Translations under genes and position numbers: made by a program
Source of the DNA: Sphingobacterium spiritivorum
GTDB lineage: Bacteria > Bacteroidota > Bacteroidia > Sphingobacteriales > Sphingobacteriaceae
Direction of reading: 5' to 3'
DNA length: 64,000 nt
NCBI RefSeq assembly: GCF_016724845.1
Contig: NZ_CP068082.1
Coordinates: 1,736,001 to 1,800,000 of the forward strand
Notes under the pieces: model-generated
What the model saw: only the letters and a program-made list of their open reading frames with translations
Told to the model about the DNA's origin: nothing
Database searches by the model: none
Shown: piece by piece, positions 36,622 to 46,650 of the stretch
How the letters are laid out: each line of letters opens with the position of its first letter
How positions within the stretch are numbered: position 1 is the stretch's first letter

Positions 36622-37653
36622 TTATTTCCATTGAAAGTCTATTAACAATGCTTTATGATCCGTCGGCCATACAGCCAGTGGTAGTATAAATTTGTCTTTT
36701 GATACTTCGGTTGTCTTCTCTCCTCTCAAGATAGATTCTTTAGGGCCGACAACGGCAGCCTTGACAGGCTTTAGCCTTTGACCTGATTTGTAAAAGATAA
36801 AATCAATCCTGTCCCGCTCATCGGCCGACGCTCCCCACACCAGCTTACTGATCTCAACATCTTTATTGTACGAAGGAAAAGTAAAACCGGGATGAGTTAC
36901 TTCATTTGGATATACTTTACGAAATGCATCCTGAAACCCTCCTTCAGCAAGCATTTTGGTAATCGTCCAGGGAATAATCAACCCCTTATGATCATATTTA
37001 TCTTTGGTACGAGCGGTCCAGTCCAGATAAGACGGTTCGTTAAAATCGCCTCCAAGGATTACCTCATGTCCTACACTGATTTCTTTCGCAGCATCGTCCA
37101 TGAAAATCTGAATAGCTTCATCACGACTGGATGAATTATTGTTAGCTAAAATAGCGTCTGCATCTACAATAGGTGCTTCAAGTTTTGCCCATGTATCCGC
37201 ATGGTAACCTCGTGGCAGATAATTTGCGCCTTTCGTATACTCCAGGTGAGCAGTGTAAAATGCAATCGTCTTTCCCTCCGAAGGAGAAACAACAGCTTTG
37301 TGTATAGTTCCTTTAAATTTGCTGTCATCACCCACACGTCCGTAAGAAGCCAACGGATAACGGCTCAGAAGGCCGCTGTCATTGCTAAAAAAAGAATAAT
37401 AGGTAAGACCTCTTTGTGCAAGTGCTTCGACTATACGCTCATTAAATTTTGTATCGTGATAATTTCGCACTTCACTAAATGCAATCAGATCGGGTTTCAA
37501 ACGTGCGATTTCATTTGCTATAGCTTCAAAACCACCCGGCACAACTGTTCCTTCCTGCCATATATTAAACTGAAGAACACGCAAATTTTTGGACTCTTGT
37601 CCCCATACAGCAACTGTAAAAAAGAACTGTAAAAGAAGAAATATTTTTCTCAT
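36622..37653 (-). CDS. Secreted endonuclease/exonuclease/phosphatase-fold protein
   Basis: 343 residues with signal peptide MRKIFLLLQFFFTVAVWGQ. All core motifs of the EEP metal-dependent phosphodiesterase fold are present: LQFNIW (N-terminal Asn), AFSEVRNY (metal-binding Glu), HLEY, GGDFNEPS (Asp and Asn), DRIDFIFY and PTDHKALLIDF (catalytic Asp-His). The fold covers DNases, sphingomyelinases and inositol phosphatases. The secreted location points to an extracellular or periplasmic phosphodiester, but the substrate cannot be predicted. It appears to be a single gene. Confidence 0.88.
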   Translation of the reverse strand: MRKIFLLLQFFFTVAVWGQESKNLRVLQFNIWQEGTVVPGGFEAIANEIARLKPDLIAFSEVRNYHDTKFNERIVEALAQRGLTYYSFFSNDSGLLSRYPLASYGRVGDDSKFKGTIHKAVVSPSEGKTIAFYTAHLEYTKGANYLPRGYHADTWAKLEAPIVDADAILANNNSSSRDEAIQIFMDDAAKEISVGHEVILGGDFNEPSYLDWTARTKDKYDHKGLIIPWTITKMLAEGGFQDAFRKVYPNEVTHPGFTFPSYNKDVEISKLVWGASADERDRIDFIFYKSGQRLKPVKAAVVGPKESILRGEKTTEVSKDKFILPLAVWPTDHKALLIDFQWK

Positions 37654-37749
37654 ATCAATTGATCAGGTTTGGACCTAAAGCTACTCATTTCTACTGAAAA
37701 TTTTCTGTGTCTGTCTTGTAAACGAATGGTTATCAACAAAAATATTACG

Positions 37750-39510
37750 CTAACCGTTGTCTGAATCTGAAGTATCCCGATCAAACACAATATTGAAAAG
37801 ATCGTCTGATTTCTCCCCCAGTTTCTTACGTAACCGTTGTCTGGATTTTTTCACTGCATCTACAGTAACGCCCAACATATTAGACATCTCTTTATTGGAA
37901 AGGCCTAACTTCAGCAACAGTATAATACGCTGATTAGACTCTGTAAGTTCCGGATAATTTTTACGCAATTGCTGAATAAAAAAGGGATATTCTCTTTGAA
38001 AAGCAGTTTTAAAATTGGTCCAGTTTTCTTCAGTCATCAGATGAGAGTCCAGCAAGGATTGCAATTGACCTTTCTGCTGTTTTAAAGAAGCTGAAGATGA
38101 TTTACTGATCTCCTTTATTTCTTTGGCAAGCAGATCGATTTGTTCATTTTTTTCAGCCATATAACTTCGATAAGAAGCCATAGTCTCGTTCGCTTTCAAT
38201 AGTCTTTGATCTGAAAGCACCTTTTCAACCTGAAGCTGAAGGATACGCTTGTCATAATTATCCTGACGTGCTTTATTCTTCCGCTTAAAAATATTGAAGA
38301 TCAACGCTATAATGATCAATAAGATAACGACGAGAACTAAATAAGTTCCCTTTTTAAACTTCTCTTTCTCATAGCTCTGACGAGCAAGTTCGATATTGTG
38401 CGCATATCTTTCTTTCTGTGCAAGCCATCTGGTCTGCCTGAGGATCATATCCCCATCCGAATTGGCCAGAGAATCATCCAGCACCGCCAGTCTCCGGCGT
38501 GCTATTAACTCTTCCTGTACATCTTTTTGCATCAAGGCAATATCCAGCCGCAGACGTACAATCTCATATTCGGATCTCTTAAAATAAGGTTTGGCCACAG
38601 CATATTTTTCAGCCTCACTGATCACTTTTTCCGCACCGGAAATATGGTGGTTGGCCAGATACAGCTTACCTAACAATATCAATGCATACATTGTATTCTG
38701 ATCACTCTGATATTTGGTCGAGTAGACAAGATCCTGTTGTACAAAACGAATAGCCTTATCTATCTGTCCCCTTCCCTGATAAATAAGTGCCATATTGCCC
38801 ATTGCTTTACCCAAACGCACCTCATCATTTACCCGCCTTGCCGTATACATTGCTTTTTTGAAATACATTTCTGCACTTACCGTATCCTGCTTTTTCAACA
38901 GATACTGGCCGATATTATCCTGAAGAGCAGCTCTGTCACAGGACAGGGCAGCGGCATATTCTTCCGCTCTTTTCAGATAGACAATCGACTCATCATAATC
39001 GCCGATCGTCCCCAGGAAATAACCGATATGCCTGAATGATTCACAGGGAATCAAAATGCTTTCCTGTTTTAATTTACCAATTTGATCAATTGCCTGCATA
39101 AATAACGGAAGAGCGGCAGACATATCTCTGTAATTATACAGATAATGAGCATAATTGAGTATCGCCCAGAGCTCTACATCCGGTTTTTTATTGACAGAAG
39201 CTGTATGTATAGATTGCAGGTATAATTGTGTACTCTTAGGATTGATATCATCATAGAACAAGGCATAGCCATCAGCCATCAGTCCATAATAGGCAGCCCT
39301 CAAACTGGAGTCCCTGTCCTTATCTGCCTGCCGGATAATGGGAAGAAGATAGGTCTTAAGCCGGGACGTATCTGCAGGAAGTGTATGTTCTGTAGCCAGT
39401 ATAGATTCAAGCTGTTGTTTACGGGTAGTAAAACTTTGTAATTTTAATTCCTGACTTTCCGCATAAAAACCAGCTATCAAAAAAGGAAAAAGCAAATACA
39501 GTAACTTCAC
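37750..39510 (-). CDS. Membrane-tethered TPR protein with C-terminal LuxR-like helix-turn-helix
   Basis: 586 residues. A signal sequence (MKLLYLLFPFLIAGFYAESQ) is followed by a region of tetratricopeptide repeats (~60-345), for example MGNMALIYQGRGQIDKAIRF. One membrane helix sits at ~391-411 (YLVLVVILLIIIALIFNIF), then a basic coiled coil (~415-490). The C-terminal cytoplasmic segment LTESNQRIILLLKLGLSNKEMSNMLGVTVDAVKKSRQRLRKKL is a LuxR/sigma-4-like helix-turn-helix. The layout predicts periplasmic TPRs and a DNA-binding tail fixed at the membrane. There is no kinase, receiver or protease domain. Targets and ligand are unknown. Confidence 0.85.
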   Translation of the reverse strand: MKLLYLLFPFLIAGFYAESQELKLQSFTTRKQQLESILATEHTLPADTSRLKTYLLPIIRQADKDRDSSLRAAYYGLMADGYALFYDDINPKSTQLYLQSIHTASVNKKPDVELWAILNYAHYLYNYRDMSAALPLFMQAIDQIGKLKQESILIPCESFRHIGYFLGTIGDYDESIVYLKRAEEYAAALSCDRAALQDNIGQYLLKKQDTVSAEMYFKKAMYTARRVNDEVRLGKAMGNMALIYQGRGQIDKAIRFVQQDLVYSTKYQSDQNTMYALILLGKLYLANHHISGAEKVISEAEKYAVAKPYFKRSEYEIVRLRLDIALMQKDVQEELIARRRLAVLDDSLANSDGDMILRQTRWLAQKERYAHNIELARQSYEKEKFKKGTYLVLVVILLIIIALIFNIFKRKNKARQDNYDKRILQLQVEKVLSDQRLLKANETMASYRSYMAEKNEQIDLLAKEIKEISKSSSASLKQQKGQLQSLLDSHLMTEENWTNFKTAFQREYPFFIQQLRKNYPELTESNQRIILLLKLGLSNKEMSNMLGVTVDAVKKSRQRLRKKLGEKSDDLFNIVFDRDTSDSDNG

Positions 39511-39556
39511 GACATATTATTATTAGCAGGTTAATATTATATTCTTAAGGAAGATA

Positions 39557-39564
39557 CAAATATA
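39557..39564 (-). promoter_or_regulatory. -7 promoter box of the TPR-HTH gene
   Basis: On the minus strand TATATTTG, a perfect TAnnTTTG, ends 46 bases before the ATG. No clear -33 element. Confidence 0.45.
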
Positions 39565-39693
39565 TTATCCTTTTTTATAAATATTAGTGATTATCCTTAC
39601 ATTACTTTTCATTTTATATTAAATTTCAGACAACACCTACTTAATTGATAAAAATTACAGCACTTTATTTCATTTATATCTACCTTTATTATT

Positions 39694-40275
39694 ATGTCAC
39701 TACATCAGGATCCTGAACTCAAAAAAGCCGTACTCAATCTTCCGCAAAAGGAAAAAGATAAACTATTGGTCCGGCTCATCAGTAAGGACAAAATGTTAAT
39801 CAAACAACTTCATTATCAACTCCTCGAAGATGAAAATGATCTGGAGGATCGAATTATCAGCTTGCGTGCACAGCTGCAGCAACTATTTAATACCGGCACC
39901 TCACAAGTTGGCGGCTCTCCCAACTTCAGCAATTTCACAGGCCTCAACAGATTGGTCAAACAAGCCAGCGGAATGGTCAATGAGCACGAAAAGGTGACTA
40001 AAGACAAAGTCAGCGAAGTAGAATTCAGGATATACATTCTCAGCCGTGCGATCGAAGGATATCCGGAGCTATTTCAGTCTTCTTATCAATCTGCTGCGCA
40101 CAAGCTGCATAAATATATCAGTGGACGCCTTAAGCATGTACTGACCAAATATGACAAGCTACATGAGGATCTGCAGTTTGACTTCAGAGAAGATTTACAA
40201 CGTATCCTTGATGTGGCTACCAAAAGCGCTCTTCATAGCTATATACGTGATCTTAAGCTGCAGACTGAGCTGTAA
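39694..40275 (+). CDS. Uncharacterised cytoplasmic protein, 193 aa
   Basis: I do not recognise this family. The protein has no signal peptide, membrane helix or cysteine cluster. It is highly charged and probably mostly alpha-helical, with a likely coiled-coil stretch near residues 35-65 (LEDEN-DLEDRIISLRAQLQQLF) and a second helical half from ~100. The opening NLPQKEKDKLLVRLISKDK looks like a short helical hairpin. Codon use is like its neighbours. It stands between the divergent TPR-HTH gene and mfd, 165 bases before mfd. Confidence 0.75.
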   Translation: MSLHQDPELKKAVLNLPQKEKDKLLVRLISKDKMLIKQLHYQLLEDENDLEDRIISLRAQLQQLFNTGTSQVGGSPNFSNFTGLNRLVKQASGMVNEHEKVTKDKVSEVEFRIYILSRAIEGYPELFQSSYQSAAHKLHKYISGRLKHVLTKYDKLHEDLQFDFREDLQRILDVATKSALHSYIRDLKLQTEL

Positions 40276-40411
40276 AACAGGCCTGATATAGGATATATGT
40301 TGTTTTATCATGAGCAGATGAGCCCAAAAATAAAAGAACGGTTTTACGTAAAATTAATGAGGATTGTGACTAATTTTCAGGTGAAAATTTAGTCAAACCC
40401 TACATTTTAAG

Positions 40412-40419
40412 TAACTTCG
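40412..40419 (+). promoter_or_regulatory. Possible -7 box of mfd
   Basis: TAACTTCG is a 7/8 match to TAnnTTTG, 21 bases before the GTG start. TACATTTT at 40401-40408 is an alternative. Confidence 0.3.
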
Positions 40420-40440
40420 CGATGTCAAAATACTTCGCGC

Positions 40441-43400
40441 GTGGGAATTCAAGAAATATTAGAAAAATATGGTCAGAGCGGGCAAACACAAGCACTGACA
40501 AAAGCTATTCAGGCTAAAAACCCTAAAGTTCAACTCAAAGGTCTTGTCGGATCATCAGATGCGGTGGTAGCCGTTGCGTCCTATTATTTACAGGAACGCC
40601 CCTACGTCTTTATTCTGCCTACACATGAAGAAGCTTCTTATTTTTTGAGTGATCTCGAAAGTTTACTGGACAAACAGGTCCTTTTCTTCCCTTCCTCCTT
40701 CCGCAAAGCTTTTGATTTTACACAGCTGGATGCTGCACATGTTCTGCAACGTGCCGAAACACTTAGTGCACTGAACCATGCCTCCGAGCTACCAAAAATG
40801 GTAGTTACCTATCCGGAAGCGCTTGCAGAAAAAGTCATTAACAGACAAGACCTGCAAAAAAATACACTTGAAATAACACAAAACAGTAAGCTCTCCATAG
40901 AATTTATAAATGAATTCTTATCCGAATACGATTTTGAACGCGTCGACTTTGTCTACGAACCGGGACAGTTTGCTATACGAGGAGGTATCGTTGATATCTT
41001 TTCATTCTCTAATGACAAGCCCTATCGGATTGAGTTTTTTGGGGACGATATAGAAAGTATACGAACATTTGACATCGAAGATCAGCTATCGGTCAGTAAG
41101 ATACATACTGTCACGATTGTACCCAATGTACAGGCTAAGTTTCTGAGCGCTCAACATATCTCACTTCTGGAATATATCGATCAGGACACCGTTATCTGGG
41201 TAAAGGATATTCAGTTTCTGACAGACATTGTCAAAGACGGGTTTAAGAAAGCAAATCAATTCTGGAAAGCACTGACAGAAAAGGAAAAAACACAAAATCC
41301 GGAATGGATCAATCCGGAATATAGCCTTAGTGATGAGCGAAATCTGGCGGCGATGCTCCATGATTTTCCAATAGTAGAATTCGGGAAGCAGTTTTTCTAC
41401 AAAGCAGATCAGACCATTACTTTTGATATCCATCCGCAACCCTCTTTTAATAAAGATTTCAACCTCCTTCTTCACAATTTCAAAGAGAACGAAAAACAAC
41501 ATATTCAGAATCTTATTTTTTCAGATTCGACCAAGCAGATTGAGCGGATCTTCACTATCATAGAAGATCTGGATAAGACAGTCACCTTTATCCCTGTGCA
41601 TAAAGCTCTGCGGGAAGGATTTAGAGATGATGAATTGAAACTGGCCTGCTACACAGATCATCAGATTTTTGACAGGTATTATAAGTATAAGCGCAAGAAA
41701 GGCTATGAGCGTACACAAGCCATTACGCTGAAAGAACTTCGTGATCTGAAACCGGGAGATTATATCACCCATATCGATCATGGGGTAGGAAAATATGCCG
41801 GTCTGGAAAAAGTAGATGTCAACGGCAAATCGCAGGAGATGATCCGTCTTGTATACGCAGACAATGATCTTCTCTACGTCAATATCAATTCTCTTAACCG
41901 GATATCAAAATATTCCGGAAAAGAAGGCACAGTTCCCAAAATGAACAAACTGGGAACCGATACCTGGGAGAAATTAAAGAAAACGACCAAACGTAAAGTA
42001 AAAGATATAGCCAGGGATCTGATCAAGCTCTATGCAAAGCGTAAAGCTCAGACCGGAAATGCATTTAGCCCGGATACCTATCTGCAAAATGAACTGGAGG
42101 CCTCCTTTATCTATGAAGACACTCCGGATCAGGAAAAAGCTACAGCCGACGTGAAGCGTGATATGGAATCTCCGCATCCTATGGATCGCCTTATCTGCGG
42201 AGATGTGGGCTTTGGTAAAACGGAAGTAGCTATTCGTGCAGCTTTCAAAGCTGTAGCAGACAGCAAGCAAGTCGCTGTCCTTGTTCCTACAACCATATTG
42301 GCGCTGCAACACTATCGGACGTTTACAGAAAGATTGAAAGGCCTCCCCTGCAATATTGACTACGTCAACCGCTTCAAGACCACTAAACAGATCAAAGAAA
42401 CCTTAGCAAAACTGACTGAAGGAAAAATAGACATCCTTATCGGTACTCACCGCCTGGTCAGTAAAGATGTGAAGTTTAAAGATCTGGGTCTGATGATCAT
42501 TGACGAGGAGCAGAAATTCGGTGTTTCTGTCAAGGAGAAACTCAAAGTAATGCGGGCAAATGTGGATTCACTGACTCTTACAGCAACTCCGATACCGCGC
42601 ACACTTCATTTTTCACTGATGGGAGCGCGTGATCTTAGCATTATATCCACACCTCCGCCTAACAGACAACCGGTACAGACCGAGCTTCACGTGTTTAATG
42701 AAACCCTTATTCAGGAAGCTGTCAGTTATGAACTGGACCGCGGAGGGCAGGTATTCTTTATCCACAATCGTGTTGCAGACCTGAAACAACTGGGTGCTCT
42801 GATCCAAAAGTTAGTTCCGGGAGCCCGCGTAGGTGTAGCTCACGGCCAACTTGAAGGCGATGACCTGGAAGATGTAATGCTAAAATTCATCAGCCATGAG
42901 TTTGATGTATTGGTAGCTACCACCATTATTGAAGCAGGGCTTGACATTCCTAATGCCAATACTATTATGATCAACCATGCACATATGTTTGGTCTGAGTG
43001 ACCTGCATCAGATGCGGGGACGTGTTGGGCGATCCAATAAAAAAGCATTTTGCTATTTATTAAGCCCTCCGTTATCAACCCTTACTTCAGAAGCCTATAA
43101 GAGATTATCAGCTATTGAAGAATTTTCGGAACTCGGATCAGGATTTAATGTGGCCATGCGTGATCTGGATATACGCGGATCAGGAAATCTGCTTGGTGCC
43201 GAGCAATCTGGTTTTATCGCTGAAATTGGATTTGAAATGTATCATAAAATTCTGGATGAAGCTATTCAGGAGCTTAAAGACGATGAGTTTACAGATCTTT
43301 TCGCTGACGAAAAAGAGCGTAAATATGTATCCTTTACACAGATCGACACGGATCTGGAAGTCCTTATTCCGGATGAATATGTAACCAATATCTCAGAACG

Positions 43401-43779
43401 TTATAATCTGTACACGGAATTGTCCAAACTGGAAAACGAAGAACAGTTAACTGCATTTGCACGCTCTATGGAAGACCGTTTCGGGCCCATTCCCCGTGAG
43501 GTATTTGAATTGTTTAATACGTTGCGTCTGCAATGGTATGGCAAGCAGATTGGTCTAGAAAAAATTTCATACAAGAAAAACACACTTAAAGGCTTTTTCC
43601 TTAATAATCCGAAATCATCTTATTTTGAATCCGATCAGTTTGGTAAAGTACTGGCTTTTGTACAAACTAACCCTACAATCTGTAATCTCAAAGAAGTAAA
43701 AGGGCAGCTCCGTATTGCTTTTGAAAACATTTACAGTGTTAGCGCAGCACTTGACCTTTTACGGGATATGAGTAAATAA
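40441..43779 (+). CDS. mfd: Transcription-repair coupling factor
   Basis: 1112 residues starting at GTG; the frame is open upstream only to 40411 and has no ATG there. The N-terminal UvrB-like module (~30-330) includes FVYEPGQFAIRGGIVDIFSF. The RNA-polymerase-interacting domain follows (LKPGDYITHIDHGVGKYAGLEK). The RecG-like translocase has Walker A GDVGFGKTE (587-595), the DEEQ box at 688-691 and TATPIPRT. The later helicase half shows VGVAHGQLEGDDLE and GRVGRSNKKAFCYLL. A C-terminal TRCF domain ends the protein. Mfd removes RNA polymerase stalled at lesions and recruits UvrA. A terminator follows. Confidence 0.97.
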   Translation: MGIQEILEKYGQSGQTQALTKAIQAKNPKVQLKGLVGSSDAVVAVASYYLQERPYVFILPTHEEASYFLSDLESLLDKQVLFFPSSFRKAFDFTQLDAAHVLQRAETLSALNHASELPKMVVTYPEALAEKVINRQDLQKNTLEITQNSKLSIEFINEFLSEYDFERVDFVYEPGQFAIRGGIVDIFSFSNDKPYRIEFFGDDIESIRTFDIEDQLSVSKIHTVTIVPNVQAKFLSAQHISLLEYIDQDTVIWVKDIQFLTDIVKDGFKKANQFWKALTEKEKTQNPEWINPEYSLSDERNLAAMLHDFPIVEFGKQFFYKADQTITFDIHPQPSFNKDFNLLLHNFKENEKQHIQNLIFSDSTKQIERIFTIIEDLDKTVTFIPVHKALREGFRDDELKLACYTDHQIFDRYYKYKRKKGYERTQAITLKELRDLKPGDYITHIDHGVGKYAGLEKVDVNGKSQEMIRLVYADNDLLYVNINSLNRISKYSGKEGTVPKMNKLGTDTWEKLKKTTKRKVKDIARDLIKLYAKRKAQTGNAFSPDTYLQNELEASFIYEDTPDQEKATADVKRDMESPHPMDRLICGDVGFGKTEVAIRAAFKAVADSKQVAVLVPTTILALQHYRTFTERLKGLPCNIDYVNRFKTTKQIKETLAKLTEGKIDILIGTHRLVSKDVKFKDLGLMIIDEEQKFGVSVKEKLKVMRANVDSLTLTATPIPRTLHFSLMGARDLSIISTPPPNRQPVQTELHVFNETLIQEAVSYELDRGGQVFFIHNRVADLKQLGALIQKLVPGARVGVAHGQLEGDDLEDVMLKFISHEFDVLVATTIIEAGLDIPNANTIMINHAHMFGLSDLHQMRGRVGRSNKKAFCYLLSPPLSTLTSEAYKRLSAIEEFSELGSGFNVAMRDLDIRGSGNLLGAEQSGFIAEIGFEMYHKILDEAIQELKDDEFTDLFADEKERKYVSFTQIDTDLEVLIPDEYVTNISERYNLYTELSKLENEEQLTAFARSMEDRFGPIPREVFELFNTLRLQWYGKQIGLEKISYKKNTLKGFFLNNPKSSYFESDQFGKVLAFVQTNPTICNLKEVKGQLRIAFENIYSVSAALDLLRDMSK

Positions 43780-43816
43780 GATCTGCAAGGGAAATATTCA
43801 GTATAGTATTAAAATA

Positions 43817-43854
43817 TTAAGCGTCTGCTGTATAAAGAAACAGCAGACGCTTAA
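43817..43854. terminator. Bidirectional terminator between mfd and the M14 peptidase
   Basis: TTAAGCGTCTGCTGT (43817-43831) pairs perfectly with ACAGCAGACGCTTAA (43840-43854) around an 8-base loop, between convergent genes. Confidence 0.88.
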
Positions 43855-43896
43855 TTACATTAAAGAATGGACAACCAGGATATGTTACCCTGATTA

Positions 43897-46413
43897 TTAC
43901 TGCGCGTTACCGACAAAGAATGTGGCATTAGCCATCATCAATTTACCATTCTCCCAGAAGTTTCGAAAGATAATATCATCTGTCAGATAGGTTACTGATC
44001 CTTTTCCTACAGCTTGTACAGCAAATACAACCCCGTTTTTGAGGTATTTTGTTAGTTTCTCCCCTACAAAACCACTTGTTCTGGCATTTTCTCCGATATA
44101 TCCCACATTCCATCCTTTATCATTTCCCGCAAACTGGTAGATCTTATCGTCTTGTTTTAACGTATAATAGCTTTCATATCCAAACATAAGCGGATGGGTA
44201 GGGTCAATCGTCAATTTGAAGATAGCACCAGCAGTATAGTTTGTCAGTGCATTTCGTTCCCTGTCGCCATATTTGACAGTCGTTTTAGGTGTAGTCGGCA
44301 GTATGGTATCTTTCTTTACTAATTTCATCGAACTCCACGATTGACTGCTGAGCTGGTCAACCGCTGTCTGCATAGCGATTACTTTACCTCCGGCCTGTAT
44401 CCATTTTGTAAACTGCTCGGACTGTGCTTTATCTTTCAGGAATGGATATTTACCGGAAGGAAGTATCAACACATCAACTTTTGACCAGTCTGTCCGGTCA
44501 TAATCTCCGACATTGATCAATGTAATCGGGTACTTTAATTGCCGGTCGAAATAGTGCCAGATTTCGCCACTATTAATGGAAGAGGTTCCCTCTCCTGTAA
44601 ACATCGCAACCTTAGGTGCTTTGATCTTCACGACTGAAGGACTACCGAAATCGCGTCCTTTATCTACATAACTGGATTGCAGACTATAAATACGAATCTG
44701 ATACCGGTCTCCCAACACCGTTAATTCCTGAGCAATGCTATTTGTGAATTTCTCATTCCCTTTCTTGAGAATCACGACAGATCCGGAAGGGAAAACTTCA
44801 TTGCCAATGGTAAAGGATTCCTCCGAATATTTGACAGCATAACCTTTCTTCAGCAGTTCGGAAGTAATCTGCGCAACGGCAAAACCATTCCATTTCATTG
44901 CATAGCCCATTGTTGCGGATAATTGATTACGAATACTATCTCTCTCATAAGGCTTACCAAGCGCAACAGGAGATTTGGTAGCATATGCTTCCAATCCATA
45001 TACATAAGGCATCGCCCATGCCGTGATATCGTAGGTAACTGAATCATTCAATTTTGCGTGCGGTTCAAACAATACCCGGATCAGAGCTGCTTTGGGTTGA
45101 TTTGCAGGGATCACCAGATCTTTTTCAGTGCAGGAATAGCTTTCCTCTTTTGCAGTGGTATAGTTATATCCTTTAAAACTTCCTTTTGCGGTATAGGTCT
45201 GAATATCATTATTCTTGAGGAAAGTCTGCAAGGCATTCAGCTTTGCAGCATGCTTATCTTCGTATTTAATGACGTAGGACTGATAAGAAGAGAGTTTACC
45301 ACTTACAGCCTGATTGTAGAAATCTCTAAACTCTTTGATCAGTTTAGGTGCATGCTCAGCGGATACCTGCACAATATTAATTCCGGAAGCATGGTGATGT
45401 ATTGCCCGGTCTACCAGTGTCAGCGTATCCAGCTCATCCGTGACCACTCCCAAACCTGCAGACCCGTTACCTGCCTGCTCATACGTCATACCGATAGAAC
45501 CTGAATACGTCGGATAGGTATCTCCGTAAGAGGGATAGAACAGATCGAATCTTTCTTTTGTAAAATACAGCCAGCCTTTCTCGTCGAAATAACGGGCATT
45601 GAACCGCCCTATTGTTTCCTGAAAAGCTCGCTGCCATGGAGTGATTACTTCATGTAATGGCTCTGCTGCAGGAGGAAAGAAGTAAGGATTATTAATTCCT
45701 TGCTCATGAAAATCTACGTGCACCTGTGGCAACCATTTATTATAAAAGGCAACCCGTTGCTGACTTTCCACCTGCGTCTGCCAGGCCCAGTCCCTGTTCA
45801 GATCAAAATAATAGTGGTTTGGTCGTCCTCCTGGCCACGGCTCATGATGTTCCCTGGCGTCACGTCTGGCATTCAGCTGATCACCGACAACACTATTATA
45901 CCAATTGACATACCGGTCAGTCCCGTCAGGATTAAGACAAGGATCGATAACGACTACCGTCTTCTCTAACCACTGTTGAGCCTTCTGATTTGCCGGATTA
46001 ACCAGATCATAGAGTGTCAGCAGAGATGCTTCGGCAGATGACGATTCATTCCCGTGAACATTATTACTCATCCAGATAATAGGCGGAGTTTGTTCATTGG
46101 CTTGTTTTCCATCATTTAAAGAATGAGCCAGCCTTAGATTGTTTTGGCGGATTTCTTCCAGACGATTTATATTAGATTCTGATGAGATAAATGCCACATA
46201 CAGTGGTCGCCCCTCATTTGTAGTGCCATACTGTTGCATGCGCACTGTTTTAGGACTCTGTTCGGCCACATGTTTATAATAACTGATCAGCTTCCAGTGT
46301 GGAGTCAGTTTAGTCCCGACAGGGTATCCCAAAAATTCTGCAGGAGATTTAAGTTGTGCCCATCCGGTTACTGTAGTACATAACAGCAAGAAAAAAAGGA
46401 GTCTTATTTTCAT
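43897..46413 (-). CDS. Secreted M14-family zinc carboxypeptidase with C-terminal GATase-like domain
   Basis: 838 residues from the ATG at 46413; the longer frame starts at a TTG. Signal peptide MKIRLLFFLLLCTTVTGWAQ. The zinc motif HxxE appears as NVHGNES (H120, E123), the third ligand is H236 in VDFHEQG, and the probable catalytic glutamate is E312 in TYEQAG. These are the complete M14 set. After residue ~590 comes a Rossmann-like module resembling glutamine amidotransferase class I (VAMFTGEGTSS, LILPSGKYPFL, GGKVIAMQTA), probably non-catalytic. It would trim C-terminal residues from peptides in the periplasm or outside. Substrate preference is not readable. Confidence 0.88.
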   Translation of the reverse strand: MKIRLLFFLLLCTTVTGWAQLKSPAEFLGYPVGTKLTPHWKLISYYKHVAEQSPKTVRMQQYGTTNEGRPLYVAFISSESNINRLEEIRQNNLRLAHSLNDGKQANEQTPPIIWMSNNVHGNESSSAEASLLTLYDLVNPANQKAQQWLEKTVVVIDPCLNPDGTDRYVNWYNSVVGDQLNARRDAREHHEPWPGGRPNHYYFDLNRDWAWQTQVESQQRVAFYNKWLPQVHVDFHEQGINNPYFFPPAAEPLHEVITPWQRAFQETIGRFNARYFDEKGWLYFTKERFDLFYPSYGDTYPTYSGSIGMTYEQAGNGSAGLGVVTDELDTLTLVDRAIHHHASGINIVQVSAEHAPKLIKEFRDFYNQAVSGKLSSYQSYVIKYEDKHAAKLNALQTFLKNNDIQTYTAKGSFKGYNYTTAKEESYSCTEKDLVIPANQPKAALIRVLFEPHAKLNDSVTYDITAWAMPYVYGLEAYATKSPVALGKPYERDSIRNQLSATMGYAMKWNGFAVAQITSELLKKGYAVKYSEESFTIGNEVFPSGSVVILKKGNEKFTNSIAQELTVLGDRYQIRIYSLQSSYVDKGRDFGSPSVVKIKAPKVAMFTGEGTSSINSGEIWHYFDRQLKYPITLINVGDYDRTDWSKVDVLILPSGKYPFLKDKAQSEQFTKWIQAGGKVIAMQTAVDQLSSQSWSSMKLVKKDTILPTTPKTTVKYGDRERNALTNYTAGAIFKLTIDPTHPLMFGYESYYTLKQDDKIYQFAGNDKGWNVGYIGENARTSGFVGEKLTKYLKNGVVFAVQAVGKGSVTYLTDDIIFRNFWENGKLMMANATFFVGNAQ

Positions 46414-46597
46414 TCGTATATAATTTGTTTTAGAAGGTGACAAAACCTTGACTGCCAGAGGCAGATATCCGATTTTTCACTTGAATTAAAATGAGTTTTT
46501 GTAAATAGATTGATCAATTTAGGATACAAGAATATTCTTTTAACTAAAATTGGCATTTTATTTTACTTAACCAAATTATAGAAGCAATACGATAATA

Positions 46598-46629
46598 AAA
46601 AAGGCATTTCATGGGTATGAAATGCCTTT
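46598..46629 (-). terminator. Terminator after galK
   Basis: On the minus strand AAAGGCATTTCAT pairs with ATGAAATGCCTTT, followed by a T-rich tract. It is downstream of the galT-galK operon. Confidence 0.85.
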
Positions 46630-46650
46630 GAAATCTTATTTTTTACAATT

